64,000 bases of DNA from Cellvibrio sp. KY-YJ-3. Lineage in GTDB: Bacteria; Pseudomonadota; Gammaproteobacteria; Pseudomonadales; Cellvibrionaceae. This document shows positions 35,562 to 44,805 of the stretch, in pieces. The DNA lies in contig NZ_CP031727.1 in the NCBI RefSeq assembly GCF_008806955.1, positions 4,230,001 to 4,294,000 on the forward strand. The letters are read 5' to 3'. The notes beneath the pieces were generated by a model. The model saw only the letters and a program-made list of their open reading frames with translations, was not told the origin of the DNA and searched no databases. Position 1 is the first letter of the stretch. Every line of letters begins with the position of its first letter. Both the position numbers and the translations under genes were made by a program.

Positions 35562-36728
35562 ATGCGCGCGCTCACGTATCACGGCAGCAATGATGTCCGG
35601 GTAGATAATATGCCCGATCCAATTATTCAAGAAAGCGACGATATTATTTTGAGAGTCACCGCCACCGCCATTTGCGGTTCTGACTTACACCTTTATCGCG
35701 GAAAAATTCCCGAGACTAAAGATGGCGATATTTTTGGTCACGAATTTATGGGCGTTGTGGAGGAAGTGGGCAGCGGCGTAACGGCTGTTGCCAAGGGTGA
35801 TCGTGTAGTGGTGCCATTTGTGATTGCCTGTGGCAGTTGCTTTTTTTGTGCCATGAATTTGCAAGCTGCGTGCGAAACCACTAACACCGGGCGCGGTGCA
35901 ATTCTCAACAAAAAACAAATTCCTGCCGGTGCTGCGCTGTTTGGTTTTAGTCATTTATACGGGGGAATTCCCGGCGGTCAGGCAGAATTTGTTCGCGTGC
36001 CAAAAGCCAACGTCGGGCCCTTCAAAATTCCCGACAGCATTGACGATGAACGTGTCCTTTTCCTCTCGGATATTCTCCCCACCGGGTATCAAGCCGTGCT
36101 CAATGCCGGCATTGGCCACGGCAGTAGTCTGGTCATTCATGGTGCAGGGCCAGTGGGACTTATGTCCGCCGCCTGTGCTCGCCTGCTCGGCGCGCAACAA
36201 ATATTTATGGTGGATCATCATCAATACCGTCTGGATTTTGCGGTGCAACATTATGGTGTTATCCCCATTAATTTTGATGAGATAGATGACCCGGCCGCGG
36301 CGATTATTGAACAGACCGCTGGTTATCGCGGAGTTGACGCCGCCATTGACGCTGTGGGTTTTGAAGCGAAAGGCAGCACGCTGGAAACAGCACTCACCGC
36401 ATTAAAAATGGAAGGCAGCAGTGGTGCCGCCCTGCGCCAATGTATAGCCGCCGTAAGGCGCGGTGGCACCATTAGCGTACCGGGTGTATACGCCGGTTTT
36501 ATTCACGGCTTTATGTTTGGCGACGTATTTGAAAAAGGGCTAAGTTTTAAAACGGGGCAGACTCATGTGCAATCTTATTTGCCGACGCTGATTGAATATA
36601 TTCTGCAAGGTGATTTGCGCCCGGAAATTATTATTTCCCACCGTCTAAGCCTTGAGCAAGCCGCCGAGGGATATCGAATATTTGATAAAAAAGAAGATGC
36701 ATGCAGGAAAATAATTTTACGACCTTAA
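35562..36728 (+). CDS. Zinc-dependent alcohol dehydrogenase (formaldehyde-dehydrogenase-like MDR)
   Basis: 388 residues of the medium-chain dehydrogenase family. Catalytic zinc ligands are in CGSDLH and GHEFMG; the structural zinc lobe region is [16 protein letters not shown], and the Rossmann fold begins at [20 protein letters not shown]. The long loop [28 protein letters not shown] resembles glutathione-independent formaldehyde dehydrogenases and related enzymes; the natural substrate is unproven. The frame is open upstream into katE, but the ATG at 35562 has a GGGAG ribosome-binding site and begins the conserved MRALTYHG. Confidence 0.92.
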   Translation: MRALTYHGSNDVRVDNMPDPIIQESDDIILRVTATAICGSDLHLYRGKIPETKDGDIFGHEFMGVVEEVGSGVTAVAKGDRVVVPFVIACGSCFFCAMNLQAACETTNTGRGAILNKKQIPAGAALFGFSHLYGGIPGGQAEFVRVPKANVGPFKIPDSIDDERVLFLSDILPTGYQAVLNAGIGHGSSLVIHGAGPVGLMSAACARLLGAQQIFMVDHHQYRLDFAVQHYGVIPINFDEIDDPAAAIIEQTAGYRGVDAAIDAVGFEAKGSTLETALTALKMEGSSGAALRQCIAAVRRGGTISVPGVYAGFIHGFMFGDVFEKGLSFKTGQTHVQSYLPTLIEYILQGDLRPEIIISHRLSLEQAAEGYRIFDKKEDACRKIILRP

Positions 36729-36886
36729 AACAATTTTTTAATCAGGAAATTTTTATTGGTAATAAATAACTCCCTGATTTTTATCACTGTATGTTAGTTG
36801 CAGCACCGAGATAGCGTCACCAATCACCTATAAATACTCAAGGCTCGCACTGGAGCCCTCCCCCAAACCAAGATCCGGAGATTGAT

Positions 36887-37372
36887 ATGGCAACCGCACA
36901 AAAGAAACCCGTTAGCACCGATAAATCACCCAAGGCCCAAGAAGCTACTGCACTGTTAAAAGCGGATCACAAAGCAGTGGATTTGTTGTTTCAGCAATAT
37001 GAAGCGGCTCGTTCATCCACCAAAAAGAAAGCACTGGTTTCACAAATCTGTACCGAATTAACCGTGCACGCACAAATTGAAGAAGAAATTTTTTACCCTC
37101 CAGTGCAGGCTGAACTCAAAGATAAAGAATTAATTCCAGAAGCCATTGTTGAACATGCAACACTGAAAGATCTGATCGCGCAAATTGAAGACGGCAACCC
37201 GGAAGATGCGCTATACGATGCAAAAGTCAAAGTACTTTCTGAATACGTAAAACACCACGTCAAAGAAGAACAGAACGAACTATTTCCCAAAGTAAAAGCC
37301 AGCAAACTAGATTTGTACGCACTTGGCGAGCAATTGGCGCAACGCAAAGAAGAGTTAATGGCAAAGCCATAG
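36887..37372 (+). CDS. Hemerythrin-domain protein
   Basis: 161 residues: a Lys/Thr-rich N-terminus, then a four-helix HHE domain. Iron-ligand blocks are LLKADHKAVDLLFQQYE, HAQIEEEIFYPPV, VEHATLKDLI and HHVKEEQNELFPKV. Such proteins bind a non-haem diiron site and are linked to oxygen or nitrosative-stress sensing and iron storage; the exact role is unknown. It is placed after katE and the dehydrogenase, and it ends with a hairpin at 37380. Confidence 0.92.
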   Translation: MATAQKKPVSTDKSPKAQEATALLKADHKAVDLLFQQYEAARSSTKKKALVSQICTELTVHAQIEEEIFYPPVQAELKDKELIPEAIVEHATLKDLIAQIEDGNPEDALYDAKVKVLSEYVKHHVKEEQNELFPKVKASKLDLYALGEQLAQRKEELMAKP

Positions 37373-37797
37373 ATGTTATTGCCGGGCGCCGTACACTGGT
37401 GCCCGGCATTTAAAACCCGGTTGACCCCTCCATATTATTGCTCACATGCAATTACTGTAGATCCCTACTACAGACCCACTCCATTACAGAAATTAACCCC
37501 AAACGCCTTGCGCAACACTTGTCATATAATATAGTTTATTTTGCTATTAAATCGCCCCCTTAGATATATGGGCTTGCGCATTTATATATGCCAAGGATTT
37601 TACTAATAAATATTTTTTGCTGATTCATAAAAACCAAACACGCCCATTGTTCTGCGCAACAACAACCGACGAAGCTCAAGAGCTAATAAATAATCACCAG
37701 ATTATGCGCAGAACTCCGCGATGAACTTTACTGGCGACTGAATAATTGCAGCCGCCGTGAAGTTTTACATAATGAAATGCTGTATGGAGATAACACA
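37373..37797. other. Intergenic region hemerythrin / alpha-beta hydrolase
   Basis: 425 bases. The left end has a GC-rich hairpin (TGCCGGGC 37380-37387 with GCCCGGCA 37401-37408, followed by ATTTAAAA), probably the hemerythrin terminator. The rest is AT-rich and shows no supported gene. The hydrolase promoter should lie in the last 150 bases; GGAG at 37785-37788 is its ribosome-binding site. Confidence 0.5.
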
Positions 37798-38727
37798 ATG
37801 CAACGGCAATTAAAGGTATTTTTACGGTCAATGGTTTTTGGGTTCATTTGCCTGAACAGCGCAGCAATTTTTGCGCAAGATGGAAAAATGTACCCCATGG
37901 ATGCACCTAATGAACCGGGCGCAATTCCACTGAATACCGGCGGGGTGGAGAATCAACCCGCGCAGGAATCCTGGTTTCGCCAGTGGGGTGACCCTATGGC
38001 GCGGAACATTACCAAAGCAACACTCACACCGTTTTTGGCTGACCCGAAAAAAGCCAATGGCACCAGTGTAATTGTGGCGCCCGGTGGTGGTTTTATGTGG
38101 CTTTCCATGAAAAATGAAGGCTGGGAAGTGGCTGAGGCTTTGGCAGCGCGCGGCATTAATGCGTTTGTACTTAAATATCGCCTGCAGCCCACCGCAGATT
38201 CACTGGAAGCATTTGAAAATCAAATGAACCAACGTTTTGCCGACGCCGCAAAACCGGCGGATGATAAAAAAGCCCCCGCACGGCCGCAGTGGGATTTAAG
38301 TAATCAATTAGCCGATGTGGAAGCCGCTTACGCCTTAATTAACAGCCGCGCGAAAGAATGGAATGTGGATATGAAAAAAATCGGCATGATGGGTTTTTCT
38401 GCCGGCGCCGGTTTAACCATGGCCACCACCTTGCAATCCAAAAAAGTTAAGCTGGCATTTATCGCACCGATTTATGGCGGCATGAATGCGGTTGAGGTAC
38501 CTAAAAATGCACCACCTATGTTTGTTGCTATCGCGGTGGATGACTTTTTATTTCACGGAGAAGCTGGATTAATTAAATCCTGGTACGACGCAAAAATCCC
38601 CGTGGAATTTCACTTGTATCAAAACGGTGGTCACGGCTTCGGCTTAGGCAACCCTGATCGCACCAGTAACAAGTGGTTTGAATCCTTTATGTATTGGCTG
38701 GAAGTGAATGGTTTTGTTAAATCTTAA
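37798..38727 (+). CDS. Secreted alpha/beta-hydrolase (acetylxylan-esterase-like)
   Basis: 309 residues. Signal peptide ending near AAIFAQ, then an alpha/beta-hydrolase of the BD-FAE/acetylxylan-esterase-like group: oxyanion strand VIVAPGGGFMWLSMKNEG, nucleophile GFSAGAG, acid AVDDFLF, and His in GGHGFGLG. A Lys/Pro-rich insert (about 155-170) is unusual. Related secreted enzymes deacetylate xylan or other hemicelluloses; substrate not shown. An upstream in-frame ATG at 37777 lies before the ribosome-binding site, so 37798 is preferred. It converges on the trimodular gene across a terminator. Confidence 0.85.
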   Translation: MQRQLKVFLRSMVFGFICLNSAAIFAQDGKMYPMDAPNEPGAIPLNTGGVENQPAQESWFRQWGDPMARNITKATLTPFLADPKKANGTSVIVAPGGGFMWLSMKNEGWEVAEALAARGINAFVLKYRLQPTADSLEAFENQMNQRFADAAKPADDKKAPARPQWDLSNQLADVEAAYALINSRAKEWNVDMKKIGMMGFSAGAGLTMATTLQSKKVKLAFIAPIYGGMNAVEVPKNAPPMFVAIAVDDFLFHGEAGLIKSWYDAKIPVEFHLYQNGGHGFGLGNPDRTSNKWFESFMYWLEVNGFVKS

Positions 38728-38742
38728 TTAACGACTACGAGT

Positions 38743-38774
38743 AAAGTCCGCCGTTATGGCGGCGGACTTTTATT
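38743..38774 (+). terminator. Bidirectional terminator, hydrolase / trimodular gene
   Basis: A 10-bp stem AAAGTCCGCC (38743-38752) with GGCGGACTTT (38761-38770) and T-rich bases after it on the plus strand (TTTTATTCTTT). It separates two convergent genes. Confidence 0.85.
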
Positions 38775-38776
38775 CT

Positions 38777-41700
38777 TTAAGAGCCAACTTCTGCAGTCGT
38801 TTTTAATACATTCATTTGATGAACCACTTTTTCAGCCGCTTTTTTCCCGGCAAGAAACGCGTGGTCAGAATTATAATATTCCCACTCGCTGTAACGCCCC
38901 GCGAGAATAATGTCCTGCTTTTCCAGCCACGCTTTTACGATTGCAACATTTTTTGCGCGTGCGTGATCATAAATGACATAAGCGTAAGGCATGTCCACCA
39001 GATTTGCGGTGATCACTTTATCGTCGGCATCCATCATTCCTACTTTTATGCAGTCCTCAATGCAGCGCGAAATTAATGCATCGCCATCGAGAGGCAAGGG
39101 TTTCCAGGGGGAGTAGGAAATTTCACAGGTAAAGCCAAAACCACCGGGTGCGTTACATTCCGGGCTGGCATTTCCCTGCACAAAAATGCGATGAAAAATG
39201 GTGTCTTCCGGATAATAAATCCAATGTTTGTCGGTAACCTTTTCGCGATTAATACCGATGTTCACACAGCGCACGGAAATATGGCGTAACCCACGGGCGG
39301 CGTCGTGAACTTCCTTCGGTGCTTGGCTCCCCATTAACCGGACTAATTCCGGTAGCGGCATAGTGCTGATTAAATTGTCGTACTGAAAACGGCGCCCATC
39401 TGCCAGGGAAATGATGTGCTCGCGCGGTAGCAATTGCACCACATTGGCATTCACTTCGATCTGCCCTTTTATATGCGGCAAAAAGCCAGACACCAACGCT
39501 TGGAAACCGCCCTGGCGAGGATATCCAAAACGGGCGTTTGGCCCCATTGGTTTGCCAACGGGTTGCAACGCACCATCAATAATTTCGCTCAAGTCTGGCA
39601 AAGGTACTCGCCCACCCAGCCATGAGGTTTCCATTTCAGTTAGCGGTAGCGTCCACAATTTTTGGTTGTAGGGTATGGCGAAATGTTTGGCAATACCTGC
39701 GCCCCACACGGTGTAAATAAACTCCTCAAAATTTTGCGTTTCGCGTTTACTGGCAGTTTTACTGGCATTGGCGACGTCGGTAGTGCCGTCAGCGCAGCAG
39801 TCTTCTACATTTGCTGCACCATCCCCTTTGGTGGTGATGCATTGCGCGGCAGCAGATTCTTTTTTGTTGGTGGGATTATGGCGAGCGTCGACGGCGCCGA
39901 TAATACATTCTTTAATCGTTTCCGGAGGCAAACCAAATAGTGCGCCCTGAAATGGATAGCGCGTGTGAACATTTTTGCTATAGACCCAGGCTTCGCGATT
40001 TTGCCAATGTTGATTGTCACCCAATAAAATATCGTAGAGTTTTAATACATAGGGATCATTGGAAAACATAATGTGACCCGCATAATCAAACGTGAAGCCG
40101 TTATCCTTAATGGACCTGCACCAGCCACCCACTGTTGAATTGCGTTCAAGTAAAAGCGTATCTGCCCCTAAATGATAGGCCGCACTTAACCCTGTAGGCC
40201 CTGCACCAATAATGGCGCAGCTAATGGACTGCAGCGCTGTGGGGGGACGCAGGGAATTAATTTTTGCAGTCGCAGGCGAGCCTGAAAAAGCATCGGCATT
40301 TTTGGCTTCTGCTGTTTCAATACGGCGTGTTTTATCTAGCGGGGTTAATGAATCAATTAATTGAAACATGGAATCCGTTGTACGCTCCCAGGAGGTGGCC
40401 GCGACTACGGCGCGCATTTTGTCAGCCAGTGCCAGTTGTTGCTGAGCAGATAGCACCAAGGCTGCCTCACAGGCATCGATAAATTCTTGGGTGTCGTAGC
40501 CAATCGCAACTATGTCGCCATAGGGAACTACAACGTCGTTGATTGCGGTACTTACGATAGGCAGTTGCGCTGCCATGTATTCCAATACTTTGGTGGGGCT
40601 GATAAAACGTGTGGCTTCATTCAATGCAAAAGGCAGTAAACATACATCCCATTGCGACAAAAATTGCGGTAATACTTGATAAGGTTGTTGGCCAAAATAA
40701 TGAATATTGGCGCGTTTTGGCAAAGTATCCGGATTAATTTTTACCACCGGCCCCACCACAATAATTTGCCAGGTTGAATGGGCATCGGCGAGTGCGGTAA
40801 TTAAATTCAAATCTAGGCGTTCATCGATCACCCCATAAAAACCCAACCGTGGGCCGGCAATATTGTCTTGTAAGGGATGGCCATTGCTGCGATCCAATGC
40901 CTGCTCAAAATGCACAGCATCGACGCTGCTTGGAAAACAATACACGTTGGGATGTAAATTGCGTTTCGCCTGGTACAAACTTGGCCCACCGGTAAACACA
41001 ATGTCGGCAACCTTTAGCAAGGCTGCCTCGCGCTGTAATAATTGTTTGGGCGCATTTTGAAATGCGGAGAGTTCATCCATACAATCATAAACAACCAGCG
41101 CCGCCGGTAATTGTTTCAATAAGGGCAAGGCCATAGGTGTATAAAACCAGACGATGGGCTTCTCACCTGGGCGCATTAATCCTGCAATCAAAGGCTCTAA
41201 TTCCTGTAACTGATCGTCGTGAAAGCCGCCAGCATGAATAGGCGTATGCGGCTGACACACAGTAATATTGGCAGCGGGTGAGTAAGTTTTAATAAAACTC
41301 GCGCCTTCGTGATAGAAGGGTTCTTCAACAACAATAATTTCAAAATGCTGCGCCAATCGGCTGAGTAAATGTTGTGGTCTTTGATAAACAAAATCCCAGC
41401 GCAAATGACAAAATACAATAATGGTTGGCATATAAGCTCCTGAAGCTGTTTGGGCAGATGTCGTTGTGTGAAATTTTTGTAATAGGCGTTGTGCTTGTCG
41501 CAAACCTTCTGCATAAGCGGCAGGTAAAATTCGCTGCATATTTTCGGGGGCATTTTCGATATCCCACAGGCCACTGTGGTGCCAATAGTGTTCATTTTCC
41601 CAATCGTGTCGGTCGATCGCGGGGTAGAGACAAATGCCGATGCACGCCACACCTTTTGTTAAAGCGAATGCTATTTCTTCCGCAACTTGTCGCAGCCATA

Positions 41701-42613
41701 TTCCGCGCCCGCTTCCTACATGACTGGTTTCAGCGAGTAATATTGGGCGGTTATAGCGCGCTTGTAATTGAACTAACATTTCATGCAGCGGTTGCCGGCG
41801 CGCATCGCCCAAATGCCACCACAACTTGGTGTGGGTACCACACTCCCATTGATTGTCGTGGTAGTAATTAGCACCAATAAGATCAAGATAACGGGGATGC
41901 CCACCTAACTCCGGTTCACGCCGTCCACATAGCATGTCCCATGAATCGTATTGCGCTGAATTCCAATCCACAGCCCATTGTTTCCATTCCGGCCGTTCAG
42001 TGGGTGCAACCACATGAATAATTGGATCGCAATGCAAAATGCGCGCTGCCGGATTCACCGCCCAAATCGCATCGCACCCCGCAATGGTGGCGCGCACTAA
42101 TTGACGTTTGGCTTCAGTTTGCGCCCGCTCATCAAACATGTTTTTACAGTGAAACAAATGAATTGACAGGCCCCAACTGGTAAATGAAATTTCATTGAGC
42201 GGCGAATAAATTGGCGGGGAATCACAAAAGGGTTCTAAAAATTCGGCGGCGGCACGACAAAAACGGGCGAAACGGGTAATAAATTCCGCAGCGTAGACAT
42301 CAACATCATCGGGCCAACCGTAGTGACAAAATGTCCAGCAGACTTGAATACCTAATGCCTGTGCGGCACGTGCACGAAATTCAACGGAAGAAAAATCGAA
42401 TTCGTTATTGATTTCTACTAGCCGCCAACCAATCGATTCCCTTACGGTTTTTATACCGAACTGTTGCAGCATTGCATAATCATCAAAAGCCTTAGTGGCA
42501 TGACCCGTCGATTGATTCATCGACAAAGCTTTTTGAGCGCGATTGACGTGATCAGCTCCTTCATACCCTGCTTGCCAAAAGGAGGCAAATGGGGTTTTGG
42601 AGGAGTCACTCAT
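38777..42613 (-). CDS. Trimodular fusion: clan-A glycosidase, glycosyltransferase, UGM-like flavoprotein
   Basis: 1278 residues, no signal peptide, so cytoplasmic. Residues about 10-375 form a TIM-barrel glycosidase resembling family 1 or clan A: probable acid/base Glu141 in SPLNEISF and nucleophile Glu295 in LLAETSH. Residues about 395-758 form a GT-B glycosyltransferase: HLRWDFVYQRPQHLLSRL at the start, donor-site blocks PTKVLEYMAAQLPIV. Residues about 797-1278 form an FAD-binding protein like UDP-galactopyranose mutase or protoporphyrinogen oxidase: IIGAGPTGLSAAYHL, ERNSTVGGWCRS, GHIMFSNDP. A polar insert at about 945-985 looks disordered. Three carbohydrate-active domains in one chain is unusual. 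It is divergent from a GH2 gene across a 14-bp palindrome. Confidence 0.85.
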   Translation of the reverse strand: MSDSSKTPFASFWQAGYEGADHVNRAQKALSMNQSTGHATKAFDDYAMLQQFGIKTVRESIGWRLVEINNEFDFSSVEFRARAAQALGIQVCWTFCHYGWPDDVDVYAAEFITRFARFCRAAAEFLEPFCDSPPIYSPLNEISFTSWGLSIHLFHCKNMFDERAQTEAKRQLVRATIAGCDAIWAVNPAARILHCDPIIHVVAPTERPEWKQWAVDWNSAQYDSWDMLCGRREPELGGHPRYLDLIGANYYHDNQWECGTHTKLWWHLGDARRQPLHEMLVQLQARYNRPILLAETSHVGSGRGIWLRQVAEEIAFALTKGVACIGICLYPAIDRHDWENEHYWHHSGLWDIENAPENMQRILPAAYAEGLRQAQRLLQKFHTTTSAQTASGAYMPTIIVFCHLRWDFVYQRPQHLLSRLAQHFEIIVVEEPFYHEGASFIKTYSPAANITVCQPHTPIHAGGFHDDQLQELEPLIAGLMRPGEKPIVWFYTPMALPLLKQLPAALVVYDCMDELSAFQNAPKQLLQREAALLKVADIVFTGGPSLYQAKRNLHPNVYCFPSSVDAVHFEQALDRSNGHPLQDNIAGPRLGFYGVIDERLDLNLITALADAHSTWQIIVVGPVVKINPDTLPKRANIHYFGQQPYQVLPQFLSQWDVCLLPFALNEATRFISPTKVLEYMAAQLPIVSTAINDVVVPYGDIVAIGYDTQEFIDACEAALVLSAQQQLALADKMRAVVAATSWERTTDSMFQLIDSLTPLDKTRRIETAEAKNADAFSGSPATAKINSLRPPTALQSISCAIIGAGPTGLSAAYHLGADTLLLERNSTVGGWCRSIKDNGFTFDYAGHIMFSNDPYVLKLYDILLGDNQHWQNREAWVYSKNVHTRYPFQGALFGLPPETIKECIIGAVDARHNPTNKKESAAAQCITTKGDGAANVEDCCADGTTDVANASKTASKRETQNFEEFIYTVWGAGIAKHFAIPYNQKLWTLPLTEMETSWLGGRVPLPDLSEIIDGALQPVGKPMGPNARFGYPRQGGFQALVSGFLPHIKGQIEVNANVVQLLPREHIISLADGRRFQYDNLISTMPLPELVRLMGSQAPKEVHDAARGLRHISVRCVNIGINREKVTDKHWIYYPEDTIFHRIFVQGNASPECNAPGGFGFTCEISYSPWKPLPLDGDALISRCIEDCIKVGMMDADDKVITANLVDMPYAYVIYDHARAKNVAIVKAWLEKQDIILAGRYSEWEYYNSDHAFLAGKKAAEKVVHQMNVLKTTAEVGS

Positions 42614-42940
42614 GACCGGTGCACTGGCATGATTATTTTTCTCGCAGATAAAATTTGCATCGGTTTTTTTTGCATCCTGTTTATTAACAGTCGCGACTAA
42701 TAGTTCAGGGGCTGGAGATTTTATTTTTCCAAAAATAGCCCCGTTGTCGCTTCTGTCATTAAAGTGAGGTGCTTTTAATAAAAGCCCCTAATCCTGTTCA
42801 TATTAGGGTGCATTGCAGAGCAGCTCTGTACGTTAACGTACCTTACATTTTTATTTTAATTGCTATAGTCGGGCTGATTTTTAAACACGCGTTCTATTGC
42901 GATATCGATCAGCAATAGCAACAGGCTCCCGGAGCATAAA
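42614..42940. promoter_or_regulatory. Divergent promoter region, trimodular gene / GH2
   Basis: 327 AT-rich bases without a gene. A perfect 14-bp palindrome, GTACGTTAACGTAC, occupies 42828-42841 about 100 bases before the GH2 start and is the best operator candidate. A second small palindrome (GCTTTTAATAAAAGC) lies at about 42771-42785. The GH2 ATG has a GGAG ribosome-binding site (cccggagcataaaatg). Confidence 0.55.
42828..42841. promoter_or_regulatory. 14-bp perfect palindrome, operator candidate
   Basis: GTACGTTAACGTAC is its own reverse complement. It sits between two divergent carbohydrate genes, where one dimeric regulator could control both. No regulator gene is adjacent. Confidence 0.5.
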
Positions 42941-44746
42941 ATGACAGCAGCTGTATTTGCCTACCCTCGCCCGCAATTGGTTCGGGAAAATTGGTTATCA
43001 CTGAACGGGATATGGAAATTTTCGTTTGATGATGAAAATCAATTTTCCGATCCTTCTTATTCCACTGAGACGGATTCAATTAAGCCGACTTCCATTAAAT
43101 GGGACTTGGAAATTCTTGTACCTTATCCGCCGGAGTCAAAAGCCAGTGGTATTGGCAATTGTGATTTCCACCATGCGTGCTGGTATCAACGTGACTTTCA
43201 ATTGCTCGCGCAAGGCCAACGCGTATTACTGCATTTTGGCGCAGTGGATTATCGGGCGCGAGTATGGGTGAACGGGCATTTAGTGGTGGAGCACGAAGGT
43301 GGGCATACGCCATTTACCGCTGACATTACTCATGCCATGGGCGATAGCGAACATCATCTGGTGACAGTTTATGCGGAAGATGACCCGCACGATTTAGCAA
43401 AACCGCGCGGAAAACAGGATTGGGAATTACAACCACACTCCATATGGTATCCGCGCACCACGGGTATTTGGCAAACTGTATGGTTGGAATCTGTTGCATC
43501 TACCTATATTCAAAAAATTCGCTGGACCCCAAATTTTGATGGTTTTGAAATCGGGTGCGATACCATTATTGCCGGTGACCTGAAGGCTGACTTTACTGTT
43601 CAAGTAAAAATCTCTCACCAGGGAAAATTATTAGCCGATGATCACTACAAAATTTTCAGCAACGAAGCGGCGCGGAAATTAAGTTTGTCTGACCCTGGTA
43701 TAGATGATTCGCGCAACGAATTACTCTGGAGCCCGGAGCGCCCCACATTGCTGGATGCAGAAATAATGTTGTGGCGTGACGGCGAAATAATTGACAGGGT
43801 ATGCTCCTACACCGCATTGCGCTCGGCCCACATTAATCGTGATCGTTTTATGCTGAATGGCCGCCCCTATTTTTTACGCCTTGTGCTGGATCAGGGATAC
43901 TGGCCCGATACTTTAATGACTCCCCCCTCCGATGATGCCCTGCGGCGCGATGTAGAACTCGCCAAAGCCATGGGGTTTAACGGTGTTAGAAAACATCAAA
44001 AAATTGAAGATCCGCGCTATTTATATTGGGCCGACAAATTGGGATTATTGGTGTGGGAAGAAATGCCCTCGGCTTATCGTTTTACACCAACAGCAGTGCG
44101 GCGCCTGGTGCGCGAATGGGCTGAAGTTATTGAGCGCGATTACAATCATCCCTGCATTATTGTTTGGGTACCGTTTAATGAATCCTGGGGCGTGCCGAAT
44201 TTAACTTCCACCCAAGCGCATCGCAATGCAGTTGAAGCGCTTTATCATTTAACGCGCACGTTTGACTCTACACGCCCGGTTATTGGCAACGACGGTTGGG
44301 AAGCATCGGCAACGGATATCATCGGCATTCACGATTACGATGCCAACCCGCAAAGTCTGGCCGCACGCTATGGCTCATCCGCACAACAAGAATTGTTTGA
44401 TCGCCGTCGCCCGGGAGGAAGAATACTCACGCTGGATGGATACCCCCATCGCGGACAGCCAATTGTATTGACCGAATTCGGCGGGATAGCCTACGCCAAA
44501 CCAAATGCAGGTGACGGAGAAGAAGTCTGGGGTTATTCACAAGCCTTTAGCGACGAAGAATATTTTCACAGCTATCGCGATTTGCTGCATGTCGTTAACG
44601 AGACCAGCATGTTCAGCGGATTTTGCTACACCCAATTTGCAGACACCTTTCAAGAAGCCAACGGTTTGCTTTTTGCTGACAGAACCCCAAAATTACCGCT
44701 CGATAAAATCGCCGCGGCAACTTGCAATAAACTGGTTGGCGATTAA
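42941..44746 (+). CDS. Cytoplasmic GH2 glycosidase (beta-galactosidase/glucuronidase family)
   Basis: 601 residues, no signal peptide. N-terminal sugar-binding domain (about 12-185; RENWLSLNGIWKFSFD, DYRARVWVNGHLVVEHEGGHTPF), an immunoglobulin-like middle domain (about 186-295), and a TIM barrel from about 300. Glu414 in VWVPFNESWG is the acid/base and Glu512 in LTEFGGIAY is the nucleophile. The length fits the shorter GH2 group related to beta-glucuronidase; galactosidase or mannosidase activity cannot be excluded. Lack of export means it acts on imported oligosaccharide or on a product of the divergent trimodular enzyme. Confidence 0.9.
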   Translation: MTAAVFAYPRPQLVRENWLSLNGIWKFSFDDENQFSDPSYSTETDSIKPTSIKWDLEILVPYPPESKASGIGNCDFHHACWYQRDFQLLAQGQRVLLHFGAVDYRARVWVNGHLVVEHEGGHTPFTADITHAMGDSEHHLVTVYAEDDPHDLAKPRGKQDWELQPHSIWYPRTTGIWQTVWLESVASTYIQKIRWTPNFDGFEIGCDTIIAGDLKADFTVQVKISHQGKLLADDHYKIFSNEAARKLSLSDPGIDDSRNELLWSPERPTLLDAEIMLWRDGEIIDRVCSYTALRSAHINRDRFMLNGRPYFLRLVLDQGYWPDTLMTPPSDDALRRDVELAKAMGFNGVRKHQKIEDPRYLYWADKLGLLVWEEMPSAYRFTPTAVRRLVREWAEVIERDYNHPCIIVWVPFNESWGVPNLTSTQAHRNAVEALYHLTRTFDSTRPVIGNDGWEASATDIIGIHDYDANPQSLAARYGSSAQQELFDRRRPGGRILTLDGYPHRGQPIVLTEFGGIAYAKPNAGDGEEVWGYSQAFSDEEYFHSYRDLLHVVNETSMFSGFCYTQFADTFQEANGLLFADRTPKLPLDKIAAATCNKLVGD

Positions 44747-44805
44747 GGTGAATTGACTGTACGGCAGGAAATAATTTGCTGCAATTATAACACCGCGGGA
44801 CAAAT

